64,000 nucleotides of DNA from JAWWOW01 sp033851265. GTDB lineage: Bacteria > Actinomycetota > Actinomycetes > JAWWOW01. Positions 36,902 through 44,819 of this stretch are shown one piece after another; the first letter of the stretch is position 1; each line of letters starts with the position of its first letter. The position numbers were made by a program, and so were the translations under genes. Under the pieces are notes generated by a model. It had not been told where the DNA came from, searched no databases, and worked only from the letters and a program-made list of their open reading frames with translations. The stretch covers positions 248,001-312,000 of the forward strand of contig JAWWOW010000006.1 of NCBI GenBank assembly GCA_033851265.1. The letters run 5' to 3'.

Positions 36902-37428
36902 GCGGTGCCCGCGAGCAACCGGCGCGCAGTGTCGACCAGCTGGCGTTCGTCGTCGAACGTCAGGCGGTGTTCGATCTCGTCGAGCGGAACCCAGGCGACT
37001 TCCGCTACCTCGCCGTCGGCATCGGAGAGCTCGCCGCCTTCCGCGAGCAGCAAGAAGTGGTGCACGGTCTTGTGAATCTGTCGGGGCCCGTCCTCGTCAG
37101 GAGCGACGAACGAGAAGTCGATGACACCGAGCGGCGCCAGCACGCGGCCGCGGATGCCGGTTTCTTCGGCAACCTCGCGAACGGCGGCTTGCTCGGCGGT
37201 CTCACCGGGCTCGAGATGCCCCTTGGGCAGCGACCAACGCAGCCGGCCGCGACGGTCGTAGCGCCCGATCAGCGCCGCGGAGGCGGATGACTGGGTGCGG
37301 TCGACGACCAGCCCACCGGCAGATGTCTCTTCGACGCGGCGGAGGCGGCGACGCCCCCCACGCCTGGTTCGCCGCGCCCGCCGGTTCGGGGGCTGCGGCG
37401 TCGGCTGCTTCGGGGGGTTCGGTGGCAC
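36898..37428 (-). CDS. NUDIX hydrolase (MutT4-like)
   Basis: The 176 residues contain a complete Nudix box: G-H-L-E-P-G-E-T, then R-E-V-A-E-E-T-G-I. An Arg-rich N-terminal extension of about 30 residues precedes it, as in mycobacterial MutT4 at the same locus. Likely substrates are nucleoside or dinucleoside polyphosphates, but this is not readable from the sequence. The GTG at 37428 has no Shine-Dalgarno, so the exact start is uncertain. It is the first gene of the long leftward envelope operon. Confidence 0.9.
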   Translation of the reverse strand: MPPNPPKQPTPQPPNRRARRTRRGGRRRLRRVEETSAGGLVVDRTQSSASAALIGRYDRRGRLRWSLPKGHLEPGETAEQAAVREVAEETGIRGRVLAPLGVIDFSFVAPDEDGPRQIHKTVHHFLLLAEGGELSDADGEVAEVAWVPLDEIEHRLTFDDERQLVDTARRLLAGTA

Positions 37429-37455
37429 CGATTGATCGTAGACACGCCAGCGGAA

Positions 37456-37986
37456 CTACCGGTGGGAGCGAGCTCCGGGCGGTAGCAGCGAGCGGAGATC
37501 CTCTTCGAGGTCGACGGATGTCGGGGTGAGCAGGTTGGTGATGGTCGCCCCGGTCACGGAGATCAGGTCGCGGGTGTGGATGCCGAGCGCCGTACCGCTC
37601 TCGCCCGTTGGGGTGTAGAGCACCTCCCGGGAGGCGAGCGACGCGTCGAGGATCACTCGTACGTCGTCCGGCAGGAGGAGTGGAGCCACCAGACCGCCGG
37701 CGAACTGCGTTGCGGCATTGACCCGGTCAACCGGAGCAACCCCGATCCGGCGCGCCCCGGTGGCCTTCAGCACCGCGGATGGCGCCGGGGTGGCCCCGGC
37801 CGGAACGCACAAGGCGGCCAGCGCGCCATCCGCCTCATACATCCGGACGGCCACACATTGCCCAGCAGCCAGCCCGAGCGCCTCGGGCAGCTCGTCCGCG
37901 GTCAAAACGATCCGCCGGAGCCGCACGACCTCATGGGGAACGCCGCGGGAGAGCAACTCACGATGGATCGCGAGCGCATCCTTCAC
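37456..37986 (-). CDS. YbaK/EbsC-family aminoacyl-tRNA deacylase
   Basis: A 176-residue single-domain YbaK/ProX-type protein. These hydrolyse mischarged aminoacyl-tRNA in trans. The core is recognised by I-V-L-T-A-D-E-L-P-E-A-L-G-L, P-V-D-R-V-N-A-A and G-I-H-T-R-D-L. The GTG at 37986 follows GGAGG by 4 nt. It is divergent from the CCA transferase, another tRNA-maintenance enzyme, across a 162-bp gap. Confidence 0.85.
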   Translation of the reverse strand: MKDALAIHRELLSRGVPHEVVRLRRIVLTADELPEALGLAAGQCVAVRMYEADGALAALCVPAGATPAPSAVLKATGARRIGVAPVDRVNAATQFAGGLVAPLLLPDDVRVILDASLASREVLYTPTGESGTALGIHTRDLISVTGATITNLLTPTSVDLEEDLRSLLPPGARSHR

Positions 37987-38148
37987 TGGACCTCCGTTGC
38001 TGCCGAACGGCCGCCAGGAGCGGTCGCCGGTCTCGTCAACCGGTCGCCTGCGGGGAAGACCGCCGACTGTAGGCCGCTATTCCCCGGTCGGGAACCCCTG
38101 GCAAGGAAGACTGCAGGCGAACTTCGTGTACGCCTACCCTGGAGTCCC

Positions 38149-39603
38149 GTGTCCCACCCCCCCGGCGACGTCCCGGTCGTCGACGAGTTAGCCGAACGCC
38201 TCACTGCGGGGGGACACGAAGTCGCTCTGGTCGGCGGAACGGTGCGCGACGCGCTCCTCGGCCGGGTCAGCCCCGACCTGGACTTTGCCACCAGTGCCCG
38301 GCCCGAAGAGGTCCTGGCTGCGGTCAAAGGCTGGGCCGATGCGACCTGGGAGACCGGTATCGCGTTCGGCACGGTCGGCATCGCCAAGGACGGCTACCGG
38401 CTCGAGGTCACGACGTACCGCGCCGAGAGCTATGACCGGTCGTCGCGCAACCCGACGGTCGAGTACGGCGACACGCTCGAAGGCGACCTCGCCCGCCGCG
38501 ACTTCACCATCAACGCGATGGCGGTGCGCCTGCCCGACCGCACCTTCGTCGACAAGTACGGCGGTCGTGAGGACCTCGCCAAACGTCGGCTGCGCACGCC
38601 CGGTCGGGCCGAGGACTCCTTCGATGACGATCCGTTGCGCATCATGCGGGCCGCGCGATTCGTCGCGCAGCTCGGCGACGACAAGCATCCGTTCGTCGTC
38701 GCCGATGACGTCGTGGCGGCGATGCGATCCCACGCCGACCGGCTCGCGATCGTCTCGGTGGAGCGCATCCGGGACGAGCTGACCAAAACCGTGGTGGGCG
38801 CGCACCCACGACGGGGTCTGACCCTGCTCGTGGAGACCGGAGTCGCCGAGCACGTCATGCCAGAGCTGCCGAAACTCAAGGCAACGGTCGACGAGCACCG
38901 GCGGCACAAGGATGTCTACGAGCACACACTCACCGTCCTCGATCAGGCGGTCGCACTCGAACGGGAACGTGGCTCGGAGCCGGACTTCGTGACCCGGATG
39001 GCTGCGTTGCTCCACGACATCGGCAAGCCGAAGACGCGGAAGTTCGAAGAAAAAGGCGGCGTGTCGTTCCACCACCACGAGGTCGTCGGCGCGGACATGG
39101 CGCGCGCGCGGCTACAGCGGCTGCGCTATCCGAAGCAGATAGTTGAGGACGTCGCAACGTTGGTCGAGTTGCACCTGCGCTTTCACGGCTACGCCGAGGG
39201 CGAGTGGACCGACAAGGCAGTACGCCGGTACGTCCGCGACGCGGGGCCGTTGCTGGAACGGCTGCACGTACTCACCCGATCGGACTGCACCACACGCAAC
39301 AAGCGCAAGGCCGCCATGCTCAAGGCGGCGTACGACGATCTCGAGGCCCGGATCGCCCGCTTGGCCGAGGTCGAGGAGCTTGCCGCGATCCGCCCGCCGC
39401 TCGACGGCAAGCAGGTCATGGACTACCTCGCCATCACGCCGGGTCCGCTGGTCGGGGAGGCGCTGAGCTTCCTCCTCGAGCTGCGGATCGACCGCGGCCC
39501 GATGAGCGAGCCCGAGGCCTACGCGGAGCTTCGGGCCTGGGCGGCCGAGCGTGGGGTGCCGGATCCGGGGCCTGCGCCCGCCGCCGACCAGGCGAATGAC
39601 TAG
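38149..39603 (+). CDS. cca: CCA tRNA nucleotidyltransferase
   Basis: Adds or repairs the CCA end of tRNAs, needed because the tRNA genes seen here do not encode CCA. The 484 residues show the nucleotidyltransferase motif G-G-T-V-R-D-A-L-L-G, the catalytic D-L-D-F-A-T, R-R-D-F-T-I-N-A-M-A, the D-D-P-L-R-I-M-R-A motif and a C-terminal HD domain (L-L-H-D-I-G-K-P). The GTG at 38149 has GGAG 5 nt upstream. TACCCT just before it could be a -10 box giving a nearly leaderless message. Confidence 0.95.
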   Translation: MSHPPGDVPVVDELAERLTAGGHEVALVGGTVRDALLGRVSPDLDFATSARPEEVLAAVKGWADATWETGIAFGTVGIAKDGYRLEVTTYRAESYDRSSRNPTVEYGDTLEGDLARRDFTINAMAVRLPDRTFVDKYGGREDLAKRRLRTPGRAEDSFDDDPLRIMRAARFVAQLGDDKHPFVVADDVVAAMRSHADRLAIVSVERIRDELTKTVVGAHPRRGLTLLVETGVAEHVMPELPKLKATVDEHRRHKDVYEHTLTVLDQAVALERERGSEPDFVTRMAALLHDIGKPKTRKFEEKGGVSFHHHEVVGADMARARLQRLRYPKQIVEDVATLVELHLRFHGYAEGEWTDKAVRRYVRDAGPLLERLHVLTRSDCTTRNKRKAAMLKAAYDDLEARIARLAEVEELAAIRPPLDGKQVMDYLAITPGPLVGEALSFLLELRIDRGPMSEPEAYAELRAWAAERGVPDPGPAPAADQAND

Positions 39604-39671
39604 TCCCGACCTAGTCATTTCGGGCCATGGAGTGAGGCCTGCGTTCCGACGACCATTACCGGGTGGGGCAA

Positions 39672-40913
39672 ATGCCGCATCCCCGGGCACAGTCGGCGGC
39701 CATCGCCGTAACGGCCGTGGCTGCTGTCGGCATGCTCGCCGGTTGCGGGCACAGCGGCGCGTCCGCCGTGACGACCCTCACCGACGCGCGCAACGTTTCA
39801 GTGATTTCCCCCAATGGCAGCACCGTGCCCGGCGTACCTGGACTGCGGCTGCGCCGCGGCGATGTGGTCCAGACCAGCGCTGACGGCTCGGCCATCCTGA
39901 GCACCTCCGGTCGCACGGCGTATCTCGGTGGGACCGGTGCCTACACCGTTGTCAACGGTGTGAGCGGTGTCCTGCAGCGAGGTGCGTTTGTCGCGGACGC
40001 CCGGCGCGGCCCGCAACTGCGGGTACAGGTCGGACCCTTCGCCGTGCGGACCGACCAGTCCGCCGTTCGGATCGAGCGGACGTTCGCCATTCGTGTCGGC
40101 GCCCTGTCGGGGCGCCCTCTCAGCATCACGTCCACTGACCGCGGGCTCACGGTTGCGGCCCTGCACCAGGTGGTCATCGCCGGTCGCGTGTTGCCCACCC
40201 GGACAACGCCGCTCGTTCTCACCAATGACGATGCGGAACGACGGGTCGTCCCCGATCTCGTCTTCGATGACAAGCAGTTGACCGACGCCGCCGCATCCCT
40301 CAACCAGGGCACCGAAGGCCGGACGATCGTCGCCGCCGGACAACGAGCCGGGCTACAGGTGCGCATCAGCACCGCTGCATTGCAGACAACGACGCCGGTT
40401 GTCACCACGCCAGTCAGCGAAGCAGCGCTGCCCGTTGCGATCGCGCGCGCCGCCGTTGGGGACGCGGCCGCCGTACCCGCGTTCCGGAAGGTCTATGACG
40501 AGGCGGCTCAGGCCCGGGCCGACGGCGGCTCGTGGGGTGTCGTCGCCCGCCTCGCCGGCACGGATGCAACGGCGACGAGTAAGGCCATCGAGGCGCTGCT
40601 CGGCATCGGCGGCCTCGTGGGACCAGGGGCGGGACCGGCCGGTGGGACCACGGCGAACGGCAACCCGCAACCTGGAACGTCACCGGCGCCGCAGCCCGGG
40701 AACACCGGCAACGGCAATGGCAGCGGCGGTGGCAACCCTGGCCCCTCGCCGTCACCGACACCGTCGCCGTCACCGTCGCCGAGCGGCGGTGTGGTCGCGC
40801 CCGTGCAGGACGTCGTCGACGCGCTGCTGGGGATCCTCCCCACACCACGCACGGGTGGGCCGAGCTCACCACCCGCGAATAGATGCAAGGTGCTCGGGCT
40901 GCTCAACTGTTGA
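39672..40913 (+). CDS. FecR-like secreted lipoprotein
   Basis: The ATG at 39672 (or GTG at 39663) gives a signal peptide with lipobox M-L-A-G-C, so the mature protein should be lipid-anchored. The next 150 or so residues resemble a FecR-type beta domain (L-R-R-G-D-V-V-Q-T, then G-R-T-A-Y-L-G-G-T-G). A helical region, then a Gly/Asn/Pro/Ser linker with repeated P-S-P-S or P-S-P-T, lead to a short C-terminal segment ending L-L-N-C. Function is unknown. The 3' end overlaps the convergent MFS gene by 48 bp. Confidence 0.75.
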   Translation: MPHPRAQSAAIAVTAVAAVGMLAGCGHSGASAVTTLTDARNVSVISPNGSTVPGVPGLRLRRGDVVQTSADGSAILSTSGRTAYLGGTGAYTVVNGVSGVLQRGAFVADARRGPQLRVQVGPFAVRTDQSAVRIERTFAIRVGALSGRPLSITSTDRGLTVAALHQVVIAGRVLPTRTTPLVLTNDDAERRVVPDLVFDDKQLTDAAASLNQGTEGRTIVAAGQRAGLQVRISTAALQTTTPVVTTPVSEAALPVAIARAAVGDAAAVPAFRKVYDEAAQARADGGSWGVVARLAGTDATATSKAIEALLGIGGLVGPGAGPAGGTTANGNPQPGTSPAPQPGNTGNGNGSGGGNPGPSPSPTPSPSPSPSGGVVAPVQDVVDALLGILPTPRTGGPSSPPANRCKVLGLLNC

Positions 40914-42191
40914 TGCGTTGTTGAGGCGGCGTATTGCCCATCGATAGGCGAGTCCGGTTGCGGCGTACCCCACCGCGATGAGCACGACGGACAGGTACGA
41001 CTTGCCGCTCGTCGGCAGGACCAACACACCGGCTCCTGCTGCTGCCACGAAAGCGACGTTGAACAGCACGTCGTACAAGCTGAAAACCCGGCCCCGGAAT
41101 GCGTCGTCGACGTAGAGCTGAACAAGTGTGTCGACGCAGATCTTTGCGCCCTGCGCGACGATGCCGAGTAGGAACGCGGCCCCGACGATTGCCAGCCGGG
41201 TGAACTGCCAGCCCAGGGCCAGCTCCGCAACAGCCGCAGCGAGGTAGAGCGCGATGATCCACGTCTCCATGCGAATGCGCCGCGTCACCCATGGCGTCAC
41301 AACAGCGGCAACGAGGTAGCCGGCACCGGCAGCTCCGACAACGACCGCCAAGCCACCGAGCCCGTCGTCATCCCTACCGTTCGCGAAGTAGTTGCGGTAC
41401 AGCAGCACCGTCGCGATCGTCCCGATGCCATAAAAGAACCGGTGCGCGGCGATCGCGGCGAGCGCATACCCCGCAGGTCGCTTCTGCCAGATGTGCCGGG
41501 TGCCGTCGATGAGTCCGCGCGCAACGCGCTTGAGTGCCTCCGCGGTCTCGGGACGACTGGCATCGGCGTCGGGCCCGAGGCCGTCGCGCGGCAGGGTGCG
41601 CGCCGCCGTCGACGCAGCTGCATAGATGACTGCAGCCGTCAGCATCACGAGTGCGTTCGCACCGTGGTCGCGACCGGCGAGCTCCCTGACCGCGAGGCCA
41701 ACGCCACCGCCGATGATCGCGATGACCGTGCCCGACGTCGTAGAGACCGAGTTACCCATCACAAGCTCGTCTTCGTCGACGACATGGGGTAACGCCGCCG
41801 ACAACGCCGACAAGACGAACCGGTTGACCGACAACACAGCGAGCGCGGCTGCGAAGAAGGCAGCTCCTGCCTCACCTGCAACGACAAGGCCAGCGACCCC
41901 AATGACCATGGCGGCCCGCAGCAGGTTGACCACAACCAGCACACGTTGTCGGCTCCACCGGTCGAGCAGAACGCCAGCGAACGGTCCGACGATCGAATAT
42001 GGAAGCAGGAGTACGGCGAACGCCGCGGCCGCCTTCTCCGTCGTCGTTGACCGGCTCGGGTCAAAGAAGACGTAACTGCCGAGCGCTACCTGGAAACAGC
42101 CATCAGCCGCCTGCGACAACAACCGCGTCGCATACAGCCGTCGGAATCCCGACCCCCGCAGGACGGTCTGCAGATCACCGACAAACGACAT
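40866..42191 (-). CDS. MFS transporter
   Basis: A 441-residue major facilitator protein with 12 predicted membrane segments and the typical G-V-L-L-D-R-W-S-R-Q-R loop between segments 2 and 3. An MFS gene at this place, before ino1, is common in actinobacteria. The substrate is unknown; the overall pattern resembles drug or macrolide efflux proteins, but no residue proves it. Confidence 0.88.
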   Translation of the reverse strand: MSFVGDLQTVLRGSGFRRLYATRLLSQAADGCFQVALGSYVFFDPSRSTTTEKAAAAFAVLLLPYSIVGPFAGVLLDRWSRQRVLVVVNLLRAAMVIGVAGLVVAGEAGAAFFAAALAVLSVNRFVLSALSAALPHVVDEDELVMGNSVSTTSGTVIAIIGGGVGLAVRELAGRDHGANALVMLTAAVIYAAASTAARTLPRDGLGPDADASRPETAEALKRVARGLIDGTRHIWQKRPAGYALAAIAAHRFFYGIGTIATVLLYRNYFANGRDDDGLGGLAVVVGAAGAGYLVAAVVTPWVTRRIRMETWIIALYLAAAVAELALGWQFTRLAIVGAAFLLGIVAQGAKICVDTLVQLYVDDAFRGRVFSLYDVLFNVAFVAAAGAGVLVLPTSGKSYLSVVLIAVGYAATGLAYRWAIRRLNNASTVEQPEHLASIRGW

Positions 42192-42268
42192 TCACAAAGC
42201 GTAGAACCGAAACCCCGGAAGCTAAGTCGGGTGTTAGCGGCAGCGCCGAAGAACTGAGTCGCTCATCC

Positions 42269-42285
42269 GCAGGCCGACGGCCTGC
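42269..42285. terminator. GC-rich hairpin downstream of ino1
   Basis: GCAGGCC and GGCCTGC form a perfect 7-bp stem with a 3-base loop, in the 177-bp gap between the ino1 stop and the MFS start. There is no U-run. It may end the padR-ino1 message. Confidence 0.5.
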
Positions 42286-42368
42286 ACTCTTCGCGACCGC
42301 GCTGCCTACGCGAGCGATCGCCGCCGGGAGAACGCACGCAAGCGAAGGAGAACGCAGCTAGCGGTCGC

Positions 42369-43439
42369 TCAGGCCCCGGTGATGAACTCTTCGACCTTGT
42401 CGCGGCATACCTCATCGCGGTACTGCTCGGGCGGTGACTTCATGAAGTACGACGAAGGACCGAGCAGCGGACCACCGATCCCACGGTCGAGTGCGATCTT
42501 CGCGCAGCGCACCGCATCGATGACGACGCCGGCCGAGTTGGGGGAGTCCCAGACCTCGAGCTTGTACTCCATGTTGAGCGGCACGTCGCCGAAAGCGCGA
42601 CCCTCGAGCCGGACGTAGGCCCACTTGCGGTCATCGAGCCATGCGACGTAGTCGGACGGACCGATGTGCACGTTGCGCTTGCCGATGTCGTGCGACATCT
42701 GGCTCGTGACGGCCTGGGTCTTGGAGATCTTCTTCGACTCCAACCGGTCGCGCTCCAACATGTTCATGAAGTCCATGTTGCCGCCGACGTTGAGCTGGTA
42801 GGTGCGGTCGAGGATGACGCCGCGGTCTTCGAAGAGTTTGGCGAGGACGCGGTGGGTGATGGTCGCGCCGACCTGGCTCTTGATGTCGTCGCCGATGATC
42901 GGTACGCCGGCAGCGGTGAACTTGTCGGCCCACACCTTGGTGCCTGCGATGAACACTGGCAGGCAGTTGACGAAGCCGACGCCGGCGTCGATCGCGCACT
43001 GCGCGTAGAACTTCGCGGCGTCCTCGGAACCGACGGGCAGGTAGCAGACCAGGACGTCGGCACGCGCTTCCTTCAGCGCAGCAACGACGTCGACCGGCTC
43101 TTCTGTCGACTCCTCGATGGTCTCGAGGTAGTACTTGCCAAGGCCGTCGAGCGTGTGGCCGCGCAGCACCGTGATGCCGGTCGGCGGGACGTCGGCGATC
43201 TTGATGGTGTTGTTCTCACTCGCGACGATCGCTTCGGAGAGGTCGCGGCCAACCTTCTTGCCGTCGACGTCGAACGCCGCAACGAACTCGATGTCGCGCA
43301 CGTGATAGTCGCCGACCTGCACATGCATCAAGCCGGGGACGCGGGCCTCTGGGTCGGCCTCGCGGTAGTACTCGATGCCTTGAACGAGCGAAGCCGCGCA
43401 GTTGCCGACTCCAACAATGGCTACGCGAACGGAACCCAT
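42369..43439 (-). CDS. ino1: Inositol-3-phosphate synthase
   Basis: Converts glucose-6-phosphate to inositol-3-phosphate with NAD, the first step toward phosphatidylinositol and mycothiol. The 356 residues show the NAD motif V-A-I-V-G-V-G-N-C-A-A-S-L, G-D-D-I-K-S-Q-V-G-A-T, N-V-G-G-N-M-D-F-M-N and the C-terminal D-A-V-R-C-A-K-I-A-L-D-R-G. It is 14 bp downstream of the PadR gene, so the two are co-transcribed and probably PadR-controlled. Confidence 0.95.
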   Translation of the reverse strand: MGSVRVAIVGVGNCAASLVQGIEYYREADPEARVPGLMHVQVGDYHVRDIEFVAAFDVDGKKVGRDLSEAIVASENNTIKIADVPPTGITVLRGHTLDGLGKYYLETIEESTEEPVDVVAALKEARADVLVCYLPVGSEDAAKFYAQCAIDAGVGFVNCLPVFIAGTKVWADKFTAAGVPIIGDDIKSQVGATITHRVLAKLFEDRGVILDRTYQLNVGGNMDFMNMLERDRLESKKISKTQAVTSQMSHDIGKRNVHIGPSDYVAWLDDRKWAYVRLEGRAFGDVPLNMEYKLEVWDSPNSAGVVIDAVRCAKIALDRGIGGPLLGPSSYFMKSPPEQYRDEVCRDKVEEFITGA

Positions 43440-43453
43440 CCGATGCTCCTTTG

Positions 43454-44068
43454 CTACTTACTGACGGGGTGGACGGACGGGTCGGTCGCGTCCCGCTGAT
43501 TAGTGATCTCTGGTGTTGCTGTCGTGCCTGCACGCTCGGCGTTGATGAGCTCGTTGAGCCACCGCACCTCGCGTTCGACGGACTCCAAACCGTGGCGCTG
43601 AAGTTCGAGGGTGTAGCTGTCCAGGCGTTCGCGGGTGCGCCCGAGTACCGAGCGGACACCGTCGAGACGTTCCTCGAGGCGGTTGCGGCGGCCTTCGAGG
43701 ATGCGCATCCGGGTTTCCGCATCGGTCTGCGCGAAGAGGGCGAAGTGAACGCCGAAGTTCTCGTCCTCCCACGCCGACGGTCCGGCTTCGGCGAGCAGAT
43801 CCTGCAGCGCCTCCTTGCCGTCCGCGGTGAGCTTGTAGACGATGCGGCTGCGCCGGTTGGTGGGGCGCCCGTCGGCGGCGGCGGTGTCCTCGGCCAGCCA
43901 CCCGCGGTGCACGAGCTCCTTCAGACACGGATAGAGCGAGCCGTAGCTGAACGCCCGGAACGACCCCAGGACGGCATTCAGCCGCTTCCGCAGCTCGTAA
44001 CCGTGCATCGGCGTGTCGGCGAGCAGGCCGAGAACGGCCAGCTCGAGGACACCGCTCCGACGGCTCAC
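43454..44068 (-). CDS. PadR-family transcriptional regulator
   Basis: The 204 residues have the PadR winged helix (L-A-V-L-G-L-L-A-D-T-P-M-H-G-Y-E-L-R-K-R-L and S-Y-G-S-L-Y-P-C-L) and a C-terminal helical Vir-like dimerisation domain. The GTG at 44068 follows GAGGAG by 6 nt. It precedes ino1 and faces a perfect palindrome at 44116-44134, which is likely its own operator. By synteny this is the regulator next to ino1 in mycobacteria and Streptomyces. Confidence 0.92.
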   Translation of the reverse strand: MSRRSGVLELAVLGLLADTPMHGYELRKRLNAVLGSFRAFSYGSLYPCLKELVHRGWLAEDTAAADGRPTNRRSRIVYKLTADGKEALQDLLAEAGPSAWEDENFGVHFALFAQTDAETRMRILEGRRNRLEERLDGVRSVLGRTRERLDSYTLELQRHGLESVEREVRWLNELINAERAGTTATPEITNQRDATDPSVHPVSK

Positions 44069-44115
44069 GGGTGCTCCTCGCTTGCGGGGGATCTGAGTAG
44101 ATTCTGCATCGACGG

Positions 44116-44134
44116 ATGTATCGACTCGATACAT
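44116..44134. promoter_or_regulatory. Palindromic operator upstream of padR-ino1
   Basis: ATGTATCGA, one central C, then TCGATACAT: perfect 9-bp arms. The outer ATGT/ACAT ends are typical of PadR operators, though the usual spacing is 8 bases rather than 11. It lies 48 bp before the padR start and 110 bp before DUF5318, so it could control both directions. Confidence 0.7.
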
Positions 44135-44244
44135 CGCGGCGATAGGAGCGGACGATATGTCATGCCGCCGCCGTACGCAAGTCATCCGCCGTTCACCTTC
44201 TCCTGAGCGTGGATTTACCCGTTCGCGGGCGTAGGGTGCGCCGC

Positions 44245-44739
44245 GTGTCGGTGTCCACCACGCGAAGCCGCCCCCCCCGCAGCGCGGCGAGCAACCGGAG
44301 TCGGGCCGCGGTCGCGCCCCGCTCGATCATCGACTACACGCTCTATCGCCGGGCCACCCTCGCCGGGCTTCGCGGCGGAAGTGTGAGCTCGGCAGATGTC
44401 TGCGACGCCCATCCGTATCTCCTGCGTGCGGCCCGTTTTCACGGTGAGCCCACCGAGGACGACTGCCCGATCTGCCGGCGGGACCGGCTGACCCACGTCA
44501 CCTATACCTACGGCGACTGCTTCCGCGCGGACACCAACGGGCGGGTGCGCCAATCCGGCGAGCTTCCCGCGCTGGCGGCCGAGCTTCCGGAGTTCACCGT
44601 GTACGTCGTCGAGGTGTGCCAGTCCTGTGGCTGGAACCATCTCGCGGTCTCTTTCGTCCTAGGCACCGGGCAGGAGAAGCGGACATCTGCGGTGTCCGCG
44701 CGACAAACCTGCTCGGGCAGCCGCGCCGCCCAGGAGTAG
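44245..44739 (+). CDS. DUF5318 family protein
   Basis: A 164-residue protein with several Cys and His pairs suggesting zinc binding: C-D-A-H, C-P-I-C-R, Cys in G-D-C-F, and C-Q-S-C-G-W-N-H. This is the DUF5318 protein conserved between the padR-ino1 pair and ponA in actinobacteria. I prefer the GTG at 44245, which follows GTAGGG; the same TAGGGT could be a -10 box with a leaderless start. An upstream GTG at 44209 is possible. Function is unknown. Confidence 0.83.
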   Translation: MSVSTTRSRPPRSAASNRSRAAVAPRSIIDYTLYRRATLAGLRGGSVSSADVCDAHPYLLRAARFHGEPTEDDCPICRRDRLTHVTYTYGDCFRADTNGRVRQSGELPALAAELPEFTVYVVEVCQSCGWNHLAVSFVLGTGQEKRTSAVSARQTCSGSRAAQE

Positions 44740-44819
44740 CACCGGGCCCAAAGTGGGCATAGCGGTGGCGGTACGGCCAAAGCCTTCGGGCGCTGACGTA
44801 ACGATCCCCATGAGGTGTT

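Noticed and set aside
42192..42368. Small gene between MFS and ino1
   Set aside because: No frame has a ribosome-binding site or protein-like composition; only a hairpin is seen.
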